This document shows positions 35,352 to 46,190 of a DNA stretch of 64,000 nucleotides, in pieces. The translations under genes and the position numbers were made by a program. The stretch's first letter is position 1, and every line of letters starts with the position of its first letter. Below the pieces are notes generated by a model. The model saw nothing but the letters and a program-made list of their open reading frames with translations, did no database searches and was not told the origin of the DNA. Origin of the DNA: Delphinus delphis (lineage: Eukaryota > Chordata > Mammalia > Artiodactyla > Delphinidae); the NCBI RefSeq assembly GCF_949987515.2, contig NC_082695.1, positions 85,645,604-85,709,603 of the forward strand. The letters run 5' to 3'.

Positions 35352-35505
35352 GTAAGTGTTGGAAAGCTGTAATAACTATTTCTCATCTTCCTGCATGCAG
35401 AAGCAGGTCCCCTTGCCCTAAATGCAAAAAGAATTTCTCAGAAAAGTGAAGGGAGTGAGAAAGATGCTGTGAATTGAGATGCTTCTTAATCTTTTTCTCT
35501 CCCGC

Positions 35506-35562
35506 CCGCCCTCCCTCCTTCCTTCCTTCCTTCCTTCCTTCCTTCCTTCCTTCCTCTCTCTT
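35506..35562 (+). repeat. (CTTC)n microsatellite
   Basis: Starts as CCCGCCCGCCCTCCCTCC, becomes about nine CTTC units, then CTCTCTCTTTC. The open frames at 35474-35730 run through it and are artefacts. Confidence 0.9.
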
Positions 35563-35905
35563 TCATTTTTATGCACTGAGATACTCCTCATGGCACCAGA
35601 GAGGAGTAACTGCTTGGGGTCTGCAGGCCAAGTCCACAGCAGCCCAGCTCCCGAAAATGAGGATTTCCGTTCTCACAAAATTCACGAGGCTTTGGCATCA
35701 GAGGTCCAATGTATTTTAACAGGAAAGTAAAGATTCAGAGACTCATCAGCGAAGTTGCTTGTCCCCTGGCCCATTGCCATGCTGCTCTTGGTCTTGGCTT
35801 TCCTGCCTGGTGTGAAGCTCCCCACAGGGCAGCGTGTTTCCAGATAGACTGTCAGCAAGGGGCCCAACAGGCATGCGGTCGAGGGCACTGAGAAAAGATT
35901 GGGGA

Positions 35906-36068
35906 AACAGACACATGCACGCACGTGAACACACAACATACAACACATGCACGCCCATACACGCAGACACACACACACATGCATACTTGTATAACTGCTT
36001 GCACACGTGTGCACATATACAGCACACACGATGCGTACACGCACGCGTACGCACAACACACACACACT
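35906..36068 (+). repeat. Degenerate (CA)n with CACG/CGTA units
   Basis: About 160 bases of mostly alternating purine-pyrimidine text (CACATGCACGCACGTGAACA, ACACACACACACATGCATAC, CGTACACGCACGCGTACGCA). Long Cys/Val/Ala-type frames on the minus strand are products of the repeat. Confidence 0.85.
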
Positions 36069-36145
36069 TGGCTCCGCTGGATGGAAGGGTAGCTACACTG
36101 AGTAACTGAGAGCTGAAGCATAACACATTCCACAGATGAGAAGCA

Positions 36146-36799
36146 CAGTCGTTCCCCCCTTACCTGCAGGTTTGCTTTCTGCAGTTTCAGCTACCCGAGG
36201 TTAACCTTGGTCTGAACATTTGAAATGGAAATACATAATGATCAGTTTTAAATTGCAGAAATAAACAATTCATCAGTTTAAACCTGCAGGCCACTCTGAG
36301 GAGTGCGGTGAAGTCTCTCTTTGCCCCGCCCAGCATCCCCAAGCACTGCCCTGGTCTGCGCCTGACCTTCACCCATCAGCATCATCACGGCTCAATGATC
36401 CAGGGTCACCCGAAGTAGATCCTCCTGCTGAACTACCATCGGAAGGTCAACGGCAGCTTAACGCTAGATCACAATGTCTACGTCATCCACCACACCTCAT
36501 CACAGAAGCGCTATGTCGTTTCACGCCAGCGCACGGAAGGTGAGTACAGCACCATCAGATATTTTGACAGAGAGAGAGAGAGACAGACCACATAACTTTT
36601 ATTACAGAATATTGTTATCACTGTTTTATTATTAGTTATTGGTGTTCATCTCTTACTGTGCCTAATGTATAAATTAAACTTTGTCATAGGTCTGCATGTA
36701 TAGGAAAAAACAGAGTATCTATAGGGTTTGGTACCCCACCATGTTTCAGGCATCCATCGGGGGTCTTGGAATGTTCCTCCGTGGATAAGGGGGTCACTG
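36146..36799 (+). mobile_element. Tigger-like DNA transposon, non-autonomous
   Basis: Left end CAGTCGTTCCCCCCTTACCT and right end GGATAAGGGGGTCACTG are imperfect inverted repeats. The right end is followed by TA at 36800-36801 as expected for Tc1/mariner-type insertion; the left TA is mutated to CA. Inside, GCAGTTTCAGCTACCCGAGG and AGAAATAAACAATTCATCAG near the left and TATAGGGTTTGGTACCCCAC and TTTCAGGCATCCATCGGGGG near the right are typical of pogo/Tigger elements. At about 650 bases it lacks transposase; no frame resembles one. A GA-rich run sits at 36571-36586. Confidence 0.8.
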
Positions 36800-37810
36800 T
36801 AGAGTGAACGCAGCTCTCTCCCCAGGGGAATCAGGCAGGTCAGGTGTATAAGACATGTTGACTTAGCAGCCTCGTCTGTGACCCTGCTCCTGGCTTCCCC
36901 ACCCCCATGGTAGATGTGTGGAGACATCCCTCGGGGAAGCCTGGTATCTGAGGGCAGGGAACCATCTCTCCCCGGCCAGGAGGCTCCGTGGCTGCTGGAT
37001 TAGCCAATGATTTTGGGGTCTGCAGGGTGACACATTAGGAGGGGTGTGCTCAAAGGTTATTCAAACATTTCAAATAAAGCATATTTGAGCATGAGAAGGC
37101 CAAGGAGTGTTAATCAAATGTCAGCACCAAGACACTGTGTGGGCTATTTCTGGAGTGTTTGCAGAGTGGGCCTGGCTGGGGCTCTGCAGGACGCATGTGT
37201 CCCCGAGGGAGGACACAGGCAGAGCCCTGCGCCCATGGCCCGAGCACGCGGGGCCCCCGGATGTGGTGCAGGGACGGGATACTCTGAAACAGACACAGAG
37301 GACACGCACATGTGTGGACCACCAGGGCCGGGGTCTGTTCCAGTCTGCCCTTCTTGGGAAGTTCGATTAGAAGGAAATATTCTGCATAAGAATGATGGGC
37401 ACAGAGAAATGACTGACGTGATCACATGCCGGTGATGGGCACCAATCGTGGAAAAGAAACATCCTCCTACAGCCTTCACGTCACAGACCTCGGCCCCAGA
37501 AGCGCCTTCCCTGCCACATCCGTCCTGCGTCCTTCCACATCTCCCTCCCAGCCTCCTTCCCAGGAAACCGAGCCCGAGATGCCACTCTCTCCCCAGCTCT
37601 GATCAAAACAGCTCTGATCAAAACCGCAGCCCCAGTCACAAACTCAAGAGTCTTTTGACAGCAGCAATTAAGCAACTTAATTAATGAGTGAATAAAAATG
37701 ATAATATTTACTGAATGGAGCATCCTGTTTTGCTTTTTTATTCAAACTCTGCACCTGAAGAATGCCACCCAGGAAGCTCCCGGCGCCCCTGTTGCTGTGC
37801 AGGCTTACAG

Positions 37811-37875
37811 CTCTGTCTCCCTCTGTCTCTGTCTCTGTCTCTCTTTCTCTCTCTCTCTCCCTCTTCTCTATCTCC
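37811..37875 (+). repeat. (CT)n/(CTGT)n microsatellite
   Basis: CTGTCTCCCTCTGTCTCTGT then CTCTTTCTCTCTCTCTCTCC. The Arg/Glu-rich minus-strand frames here are artefacts. Confidence 0.85.
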
Positions 37876-38159
37876 TGCCTCCTTTTGTTTGAGCCCCATC
37901 CACACCCCAAGGGAACAGACCCAGTAGAAGATGATCATTCCCGTTTCCTGTTTCCAAGGGGAGTAAACTCCTATCTAGGTCAGAGTCTCTATTCACCCCT
38001 AAAAAACCTCATTCAAACATGAAGGACAATTTCATGATACTTTCCTGAGGCTGAACTTTACATCAAAGTGGTGACTAATTACCGATAAGGGCGTAATAGA
38101 ACACTAAAGCATTTTGTAATTAACCAGCTTGGGAAGACATCCTCCATCTCCCCATGAGT

Positions 38160-38203
38160 GACACGCGCACAAGCACTCGCGCGCGCACAGACACACACAC
38201 AGA
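38160..38203 (+). repeat. Short (CG/CA)n alternating tract
   Basis: ACACGCGCACAAGCACTCGC then GCGCGCACAGACACACACAC. Alternating purine-pyrimidine, CpG-rich. Confidence 0.8.
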
Positions 38204-39804
38204 GAACTTTTGGAAAAATTCTTTATTTGGCTATTAATCTCAGCAGTGCCCTCAATGTATTACATCCTTTAAAAGCCACATATATTTTCCTCAATGAAAT
38301 ATATAATCCATCTCGAGGGTAAGGAAAGCCCCAGACATAATTACTTCATCGTGACAGACAGTGAGCTTTTTAGCTATTATTTTTGACGGTGCTGTCATGG
38401 ATGCCAGGTGTATACAGCGGTGGGAACCAGCCAGCGCTGGGAAACCCACCTGGAGAGCAGGTTCCTTTCTTCTCTCAGAAAAGGTTCCCCGAGTTTGACA
38501 GGTCCACCATTCTGGTTAAGCTTAATTAGTCAAGAGAGAAAAATAACTGACTTCAGAGCGTGAGGTTTGGGGCTCCCCCTCTTCTTCCCCTTTCCACTCA
38601 AAATGTGACATTCTTTGGAGAAGACGCAGCTCCAAGTGGGATGTGCGCTTCGCGTTTTTCGACCCTCTCGCCAATTCCCCCACGGGACGCGCTTTTCCTG
38701 AGACCTGTCTTGTGTCTCCCTGGCCGCCTAGAATGTTCCAGCTTGTCCGTGAAGCCTCTACCTGAGCAGAACTGATGTGTTGGCTCTGAGAGAAAAACGG
38801 ATTTATTTCAGGAGGAAACTGGCTAAAACGGCAGCCACCAGGATTTGAGTTGGCTGGAAGAGGACGCCGTCCCAGTAGTGGGGTCACACGGCCCCCATTT
38901 CTCTGTCTCTCTGTGTCCACTCTGTTGCCTGTGCCCTTCCACACCATTGCTGACCGTGGCCATGGAACTTGTCCTGGCCGATGGGACAGAGTCCACACAA
39001 GCTGAGCTGAAAAACGTGCTTTCGTGTTTCCACTTTCTTTCTTGGCCACTTGCTCCTCTCACGAGGACACCGGCTTGTTGGAGGGTGTGGGACATACAAA
39101 GGGGCTAAGCTGCCCAGCCAAGGCCATGCCCACTGGCCAGTCCCCAGCGAGCCATCCGCTGGGGGCAGGTGAGTGAGTCCAAGCAGGGTCAACAAAATGG
39201 CGCGGTTGAGTCATAAACTTGTGACAAACGATAGGTTAGAATTTAAACATGAAGCCTCTGAGTTTAGGGGTGTCTTCTGATGCCCTAGTGGCTTGCTGGT
39301 GCCCAGGGCTCTTCAACACAAAGGTTTACACCTCCCATCAGATGGTAACCACTGCTAGGGCTCTCTCTCTCTCCCTGTGGCCCAGCAGATGGTTGACACC
39401 TACTCACCAGCAGGTGTTCGCTGTGTGAAGGACAATTATGGAAATTGCAGGATGGGGAGGTGAGGGGCCAGGCTCGCAGGGAGGGGTGAGGAGGGGCAGA
39501 GAGGTGCAGGCTCTCCCTGGAGACCACTGCAGACGTTTCTCTGTGGCTATAAAGTGTAGTCACTGTTCAACTAACCAAACCTCCTGCATCTGTTTCTACT
39601 CAACTAGTTAAACTTGACAAGAAGACAGGATGAGTCCCGGTGGGGAATCCGTCGTGGTGAGCACTAAAGAGAGAAGGGCGCCAGGCGAGACCCGGCGGGT
39701 GGAAGGCCGCTGGTCTCTCTGTAGAGTCTATGGGGGGCAAAAGACTGGAGGGGGCAGAGGGCTGTTCAGGGTCTGGTCCCCGCCCGTCCCCAACCCCAGG
39801 GAGA

Positions 39805-40015
39805 TGGACCAGCATCGTGGCTAAGAGCTTCGGTTTAAAATCAGACCCCCCCAAAAATAAAATAAAATAAAATCAGACCCACCTTAATTCACATTCTGCC
39901 TTTGTCAGCTCAGTGGCTGTCCGAGCTCTGCCCCCTTGCCTGTCAGAGGGTCCCTGTAAGGACTAAACTGGGGAACAGCGTGGCTGGTCACACACCACCC
40001 CTCGGCACAGCAGCC
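39805..40015 (+). mobile_element. MIR, sense, with a 32-base A-rich insertion
   Basis: CCAGCATCGTGGCTAAGAGC matches the MIR 5' part, and AATTCACATTCTGCCTTTGT with CCCTGTAAGGACTAAACTGG follow in MIR order. It is split by an A-rich insert: AAAATCAGACCC occurs at 39837-39848 and again at 39869-39880, with CCCCAAAAATAAAATAAAAT between. Confidence 0.55.
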
Positions 40016-40377
40016 AGGCACCGTTTTCATTATTGACGTTGTGCCTGCGTCCAGAGAAACTCCCGGGTTCTGGGGTGGGTTAGGGGTCCCGGCCAGGAAA
40101 GAAAGATGCATCTCAGGGGCACATTCATGCTTACAGAAGAGCTCGAAAAGGGACGGTTTGAATTGTTGCGAGATCACTGCAGGGTCAAGACCCCCGTGGG
40201 TTTCCTTGCTGCCATTACCTGGGCTGTCACCACTGAATCAGGCGATCCTAATAGGAAAGCCTTCAGCGCCTTCAGTTAGTGAGTTTATAAATCACGAGAT
40301 TTTAAACGGAAAAAGTGACAAGAAGCAGAGTGGGTGCTGACGATTCTGGAAGGGCAGCCTGGGGTATCGACAGAGCC

Positions 40378-40545
40378 CTGACAGTAGAGTTCCCGGGCCT
40401 TGGAGTCCCGGCCGGTTACCACTGGATACTGTCCTCGGACAAAACACCCAGCTTCTGTGAGGTCACAGTCCCTCACCTGAACCTGGGAATAATTACAATC
40501 GCTTCTCTCTCTGTCTCTGGAGTAAGGTGAGCAGCACATATGGCA
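40378..40545 (+). mobile_element. MIR, sense, diverged
   Basis: GAGTTCCCGGGCCTTGGAGTC, then GAGGTCACAGTCCCTCACCTG and CTGGGAATAATTACAATCGC follow the MIR core order (the usual CCTCAGTTTCCTCATCTG and GGGATAATAATAGT blocks in altered form). Confidence 0.45.
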
Positions 40546-40599
40546 CTGCTCATAAAGATGGTTTGAAATCTGTTCGCTGCTGAGCTAATGTGTGGAACC

Positions 40600-40705
40600 A
40601 ATAATAATAAGGCGTTAGCAACCCCCACTTGCTGAGTGTTTACTTCCTGCCGGTCACTGTCTCTCCACGGTGTGTCATCTCCCTCGGTCTTCACAACCAT
40701 CCTGT
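40600..40705 (-). mobile_element. MIR, antisense, diverged
   Basis: TTGCTGAGTGTTTACTTCCT, GCCGGTCACTGTCTC and TCATCTCCCTCGGTCTTCAC resemble the complement of the MIR 3' half (TGAGCACTTACTATGTGCCAGGCACTG and TCATTTAATCCTCACAACA in altered form). Confidence 0.45.
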
Positions 40706-42089
40706 ACAATGTGTTCACTTATCATACCAATGTTTCAGTGACTTTTAATGTCGTGATGTTATCCATCATGTGTTGCATTCCATGCCACTGTGTTTGGCTG
40801 TCCACGCTCCCAAACACTGGGTCATAAGGACGTTAATCCTGTGACTTGGGCTCTCAAAAGCTTGGGTTGCTACGTGTCGTGTCTGGGATCAGCTCAGGGC
40901 GATGGGCCTTTGCCGAGATTGAAGGGTGCCCACTGGCTGCAAAACTGGTGATGGGATGGTTGGGCATGACCACCCCCCCCCGCCCCGCCACACACACCCA
41001 ACATAAAGCACACTGGCGTAATGAAATCCTGATAGACGGTTCCCTCCTGCAGGTGGAGCACATGTTACAAGAAGGGGCCAATCCACACCAGCCACTTGGA
41101 TTTGGTGAGGCTGTAGGCAGACGTCCAGAACTTTCCACCAGCTCAGGGGCTGGGCCTCCTTGTCTCTGTGTAGAGTTAGCCTTGCTGGGTCGTGCAGACA
41201 GGACTCAAGACTATTTCCTTCTCTTCTGAATGTCCCTTTGATTGCTCTTTGTCATTGTTGCCACCTCAACTGTCGTTTGAGCTGAACATCAACTAGAGAC
41301 CTGCGTGATCCACGTCACATTCTTTTCCCCTGCTGTGATTACACGCAGGTCAGGATTTCCCCCTCTTGTTTCCCTGCTGCTATAAGCCTCTTTTTTGGTC
41401 CGTCCTAAACACCACAGCTGGACCTCTGACGCTGTTTCAGCTGTGGGACACACTGCTCGTACACCCTGGGCAGTACCGGTTCTGTCACTGCTGGCAGCCC
41501 CACGTCCCAGGTCCAGACTCGTCCACACAAGCTTGGATCTCCTCCATGACACCCCTTTCCCGACGTGGACACTGAGACACGTGCACACGTGCCGCCCCAG
41601 GTGCTCAGCGGCAGGCTTCGGGGGGTCCCAGGCTGAGCCCCTGCTTGGCACCCTCACCTAGTCTGTGCTTCAAGTTACACAGGAAATGGGAGAATTCAAT
41701 ACAGTTCTCAACTCCCAGCCACCTGCTAGCTAATGAGTGACATCATTTAACACTGTTTTGAAAAGAGAGATTTAAAGTTGTTTTGAAAACTGAAGGAAAA
41801 ATACAAATGTTTCAGTGTTAAACATTTTGTCCAAACACTAAGATGTTAATGTCTGTTTATTATGACAGTTCTACAGGAACCGAGCTCAGAATGCCTAGGG
41901 CTGTCAATGAAAATCTGAGCACTGAGTTTGGTAAACATTATGGCAGTAGGGACGCAGCTGAAAAATCAAATTTAAAGAAAAGAAATGAGAGGTGTTCGAG
42001 TTTCTTCAGATTTCCCCAAATTCACTCAACATTTCACTTTCTTTTTTAGTCTTTTAACTAAAAAATTTTAAAAGGCCTCAAATTCTCTC
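40706..42089. other. Unrecognised non-coding sequence
   Basis: No repeat recognised. A C-run (CCACCCCCCCCCGCCCCGCC) lies at 40970-40988. Frames of up to 127 codons overlap on both strands. Confidence 0.4.
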
Positions 42090-42866
42090 CGTATCCTATA
42101 ATTGTTATTTATTGTTTTCTCTGATTATAAAATGTATGCTTTCAGGAGGAAATTTGGAAAATACAGAGTTGTGAAGAGTTAAAGAAAAATCACCCCAAAT
42201 ACCAAACCTTAGGAACAATTGTATACCTATCCATATTATTTTGAAGCATACGTGTTATATTCCAAATGCTCAGAAACAAAATTTGGACAGCACTTTAAAC
42301 AGAAAGTTGTATCCTGATTTTGTCTCTTAATATTATAGTTTTCAAAATAGGGGTTTTATTACGTTTATTTTTCTTTATTACACAAGCTTATAGATTCTTT
42401 ATAAGAAAAACAAAAATACAGAAAATAAAGGTAAGGAAATAAAAATCAGTAAAACTTCCTTCACTTAGAAATGACTACTGTTATCTATTCGGTTTTTTTG
42501 TTTCTATTTTTATACACTTTGAGTAAAAATAGTATTATATATGTGTGTAAGTATATAAATATCATTATATATTTATATAAATTATATATGATAATATATC
42601 TTATACAAGATTATTTAGTTTATATATTATAATTATATATAAAATATATTTATGTAAGTTTATGTGATTATGTATAATGCATATAAATATGTACATATAC
42701 ACTATATACATAATTTACATAATGATTTAATTTTACAATAAATAATATTATATAACTATAGTGAATAATATTCCACATGATCATTTTTATTAGCTGCATG
42801 GTGTTCTACTGTTAAGTAACCTAACAAATCATCTATTATCAGACAGTTAGATTGTCATTAGTCTTC

Positions 42867-42876
<10 letters not shown>
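42090..42876 (-). mobile_element. Old L1 3' part, antisense, first segment
   Basis: AAATTTGGAAAATACAGAG near 42151, AAAAATCACCCCAAATACC near 42184, GACTACTGTTATCTATTCGG near 42473 and ATAATATTCCACATGATC near 42766 follow the complement of an L1M 3' end. An AT-rich simple tract sits in it at about 42525-42740. The segment is cut at 42876 by a CHR SINE. Confidence 0.6.
42525..42740 (+). repeat. AT-rich (TATA)-type low-complexity tract
   Basis: Long runs of TATATA, ATATAT and TTATATA with few C or G. Probably expanded from a simple-repeat site of the surrounding L1. Confidence 0.8.
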
Positions 42877-42905
<29 letters not shown>

Positions 42906-43095
42906 GGTACGCGGGCCTCTCACTGTTGCGGCCTCTCCCGTTGCGGAGCACGGGCTCCGGATGCGCAGGCTCAGCGGCCATGGCTCACGGGCCCAGCCAC
43001 TCCGCGGCATGTGGGATCTTCCCGGACCGGGACACGAACCCGTGTCCCCTGCATTTGCAGGCGGACTCTCAACCACTGCGCCACCAGGGAAGCCC
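42877..43095 (-). mobile_element. CHR SINE, antisense, young copy
   Basis: A T-run of 32 bases (42872-42903) followed by GCGGTACGCGGGCCTCTCAC and the full body to CGCCACCAGGGAAGCCC. Perfect target duplication CTTCTATGATTTTT at 42863-42876 and 43096-43109. The long uninterrupted tail and intact ends suggest a young insertion. B box on the minus strand: GGTTCGTGTCCCGGTCC. Frames of 69-108 codons here are SINE artefacts. Confidence 0.96.
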
Positions 43096-43450
43096 CTTCT
43101 ATGATTTTTAATGAAGCTACAAACATAACTTGTGGCTAAATGTCCATGGAGACTCCCTAATAATTTGTTTCTGAAATAATGCATAGAAGTAGAATTTTAG
43201 GATCAAAGAATGAAAACATGATTTTGCTATGTTCAGCTGATATTCCGTTATATGGCTCTACCATAATTTACTTAATAATTTTCCCATCTTTTGACATTTC
43301 ATACATGACAATGAACATCCCTGAAATTTTTGTACTGATTATAGGTTGTTAGGATAGCTTTCTTGAAGAGGATATAGGGTCAAAGGACATGAAGTAATTA
43401 AGGGTTAAAATGGAAATTGCCGGATTGCTTATCTCTAGAATCGGGGTCTG
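43096..43450 (-). mobile_element. Old L1 3' part, antisense, continued
   Basis: GCATAGAAGTAGAATTTTAGG with ATCAAAG near 43181 and CTACCATAATTTACTTAATAA near 43258 match the complement of the L1 ORF2 end. The order suggests two overlapping copies of the same L1 region: the ATCAAAG-type block at 43201 recurs as GGTCAAAGGACATG at 43378. Confidence 0.55.
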
Positions 43451-44164
43451 AAGAAATAGAAATACACTATTTTGGTATTTTTCCTTTTTTTTTTCTGTCT
43501 TAGTGAGACACACTAGCTACCAAAGTAACCTAATATGAATCCTAATAATTGTATGGGATGGAATGAGTGGTTTGGAAAGTACATGATAAAACAGTGTGCG
43601 TGTGCGCTGGTGATATGAAGTCTTGCTAGAAGGGAGAAGAGAAATAAACATGGGAGTACAATGGAAGAGGGTGAGGTGTTAAGAGTATCCTTGCACACAG
43701 ACACTCCAGTTGGTTATAATGGGGATCGACCTGTATTTGGACTGCAGACCACTGGGACTAGCATCTTTAGATGATACTCCCTGGGAACCACACACAAACT
43801 GACGTGAGCAATTTCACATGAAAATTTGGGTGCAAAAGAAGCAGAAGCAGAATGAAAGTTTCTGTCTTGGCACAGAGTATCTGAACTGTTAGTAACGGAG
43901 CTTAGGAACCTTGTTTACTTCCGGAATTTAGATCATCCACTTACATAGCTTACTTGGATTGAGAGTGTGAACAGTCAGAGGAACGATCTAGAGATTCTGC
44001 ATGATAGTCAAGTTATCAGTAGTAAAAGTTTAGAATTTTAATGAAAGAAAAGGTCTCACAAGAGGTAACAGGCTAATGAAAACCAAACTGATAATCCCGT
44101 AATGCAGAATTTTCTTCTTCTCGCCCCAGAGACAGCTTCCTCAACACCGGTCAGCCAATTGCAG
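43451..44164. other. Unrecognised non-coding sequence
   Basis: No repeat recognised. Confidence 0.4.
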
Positions 44165-44332
44165 GAACAATGCACGTGGCGGGCACTGTTCTAGGACGTG
44201 GGCTAGATTTTGGAAATACTGACAATGGAAGGCGAGGTGCCCTCGTGCTCACGGTTTAGTAGGCAGATGGACGTGTACACTGATGACTGCGTTACCATAT
44301 AGCAGGTGTAGTGGAAGCTACACATAGGTTTT
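44165..44332 (-). mobile_element. L2 3' end, antisense
   Basis: GGCGGGCACTGTTCTAGGAC, GGAAATACTGACAATGGAAG and CGTGCTCACGGTTTAGTAGG, then CAGATGGACGTGTACACTGA, follow the complement of the L2 terminus (the GGCACTGTTCTAGGC, GATACAGCAGTGAACAA and CTCATGGAGCTTACATTC blocks in altered form). Confidence 0.55.
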
Positions 44333-44346
44333 TAGTTCCTTTTTTT

Positions 44347-44541
44347 TTTGCGGTACGCGGGCCTCTCGCTGCTGCGGCCCCTCCCGCTGCGGAGCACAGG
44401 CTCCGGACGCGCAGGCGCAGCGGCCATGGCTCACGGGCCCAGCCGCTCCGTGGCACGTGGGATCTTCCCGGACCGGGGCACGAACCCGTGTCCCCTGCAT
44501 CGGCAGGCGGACTCTCAACCGCTGCGCCACCAGGGAAGCCC
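44347..44541 (-). mobile_element. CHR SINE, antisense, perfect target duplication
   Basis: A short T tail (T10 at 44340-44349), GCGGTACGCGGGCCTCTCGC, intact body and the complement of the head GGGCTTCCCTGGTGGCGCAG. Target duplication TAGTTCCTTTTTTT at 44333-44346 and 44542-44555. It carries extra CpG sites (GCAGGCGCAGCGG). A 201-codon frame (44457-45062) starts inside this SINE and runs into unique DNA; only its first ~28 codons are SINE. Confidence 0.95.
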
Positions 44542-44555
44542 TAGTTCCTTTTTTT

Positions 44556-46094
44556 ATGCCATTCCCTCACAGTAACCTTGACACCTGGAAAAATCTTATG
44601 CAAACAATACAGCTCGTTGAAGGCATTTGGAATTTGCCAAGGTTCCTTCTGTGGGCTGTGTCTGAGGAGACATTACAGCCCTGCAACCCCAGCAAGGACC
44701 TATACCATGGCTTTCAGAAGAAAGTGCGTAGGGAAAATGAGAGAACTCAGGAGGTTGGCATAGACTTTCAGACTCTGCAAGGGAAAGAACAGACACTGTC
44801 CTTGCCTCTCTCTACGGCGTGGGTCGGGTGGGGCTGGCGGTCATGGTACAAGGCAAGGGAGCTCCGTCCTTCGCCCAGGTGGCCTCACCATGGCAGAAAC
44901 GTCCCATCCTGCCCTTGTCATCACACGTCACCGTCCACAATTGCTCATCATCTCTACACAGACAGCCCTGGAGGAGATCAGCAATGGCCATTGCAATTCA
45001 GCAGATACACTTCATCAATTTTTATTACGTTCCCCCCGAAAATGAGCGGTCAGAAAACATAAAACATCTGCCACCCCGATCAGTTACACTTTTCATACAA
45101 TAAATCATCAGCAGCGTCCAAAACCATGGCTTGAATCACGGGAGCACGTTAGGTCGTGAAGAAGGAACGCCATCCATCGTGAGATAGCTGCTTGGATCCC
45201 AGCCCTTCTTCAGGGTGTGGGAAGCAGGGCCAAAGGACTGGGGTGCACCCAGCAACTTATAGGTGCGGTGGAGAGCAGTTTGGCCTAGTCCCCTTAGCTG
45301 TGAGTTCCCGGGTCTTATCTAGAAACTGCTAATTGATCTCTCTACTATAGTGTGTCCATAGTTAAACAGGAGCTTGTTTAAGTGAAGGAATATTTGGCCA
45401 ATTATGACTAGGAAAACCAGGCATTTATCACTCAAGTGGCTTGTTTATTTACCCTGCAGGTAGTATAAAGAGGCAGCTTCATTTTCAAAAATCAATTTTT
45501 ATTAACATTATATTCATAAAACTCCCATTTGCCTCTAAGCATTTTCCACGTCGTAAAGCATGAGGTGGGAGCATTCCATAGAGATGGGCCTCCTTGGCAA
45601 AGCTTGGCAGGCACAGGCCCTCCTGCTAAGGAGAAATAGCGGCTCAGCGAAGGTGTCCTGAATTACCCAGGCCACAGCCACAAAACAACCTGTAATGAAC
45701 CCCCAGGAAGCAGATGAAATGTCCTAAGGGAAGGTCTATACAGCTGCCTGATATGTTACCAAACCCTTTTTTTTTTTCCAATTCATTTGTGAGGTTTTCT
45801 TTCTCTGTCTCTTTTGCAAACATCTGCACCGCTATAGAATGAGAACAGCGATTGGGAGTAATCCCACTTCCTTTAGTAGAGAAGCCTCTTTTTCTGGATT
45901 TAGTGGAGCTGCTCCCTGATATGCAACGTCAGTGACATTGTGTCCAATAAAGAAAATGCCCATCGAGCAAAGGGCTCAGAGGTTGATTCAGAGGTGCGTG
46001 TGGTGGGAAGCCACTGGTTCTGTGATTCCTGTCATTACATATGACAGGAAAAACGAATGACTGTTACCTTTTTAAAAGTCAGAGAGACATTGGG
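44556..46094. other. Unrecognised non-coding sequence
   Basis: No repeat or exon recognised. Confidence 0.4.
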
Positions 46095-46190
46095 GTATTA
46101 ATTCTAGGTCTTTATGGTTCAGGACACTGGGGCCCACAGAGGTCAAATGACCCGCTCAGTCACCAGTGCTCTGTCTTCACAAGCTGGGTC
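46095..46190 (-). mobile_element. MIR, antisense
   Basis: ACACTGGGGCCCACAGAGGT then CAAATGACCCGCTCAGTCAC match the complement of the MIR core (the GAAACTGAGGCTCAGAGAGGTTAAGTGACTTGCCC region in altered form). Confidence 0.55.

Larger units (their letters stand above)
36802..39804. other. Unrecognised non-coding sequence with simple repeats
   Basis: No interspersed repeat recognised. It contains the CT-rich and CA/CG-rich simple repeats listed separately. The longest frame (38522-39049, minus, 175 codons) has no recognisable domain and is overlapped by frames on the other strand. The 38215-38400 stretch is AT-rich and free of simple repeats. Confidence 0.4.

Noticed and set aside
35682..36133. 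Cys/Val-rich minus-strand frames of 93-127 codons
   Set aside because: Produced by the CA/CG-rich simple repeat at 35906-36068.
38522..39049. 175-codon minus-strand frame
   Set aside because: No domain, no splice or promoter support, and competing frames on the other strand over the same interval.
44457..45062. 201-codon open frame, plus strand
   Set aside because: Its start and first ~28 codons are the CHR SINE read in sense to the window. The same SINE-derived peptide recurs in frames at other CHR copies, and the rest shows no domain.
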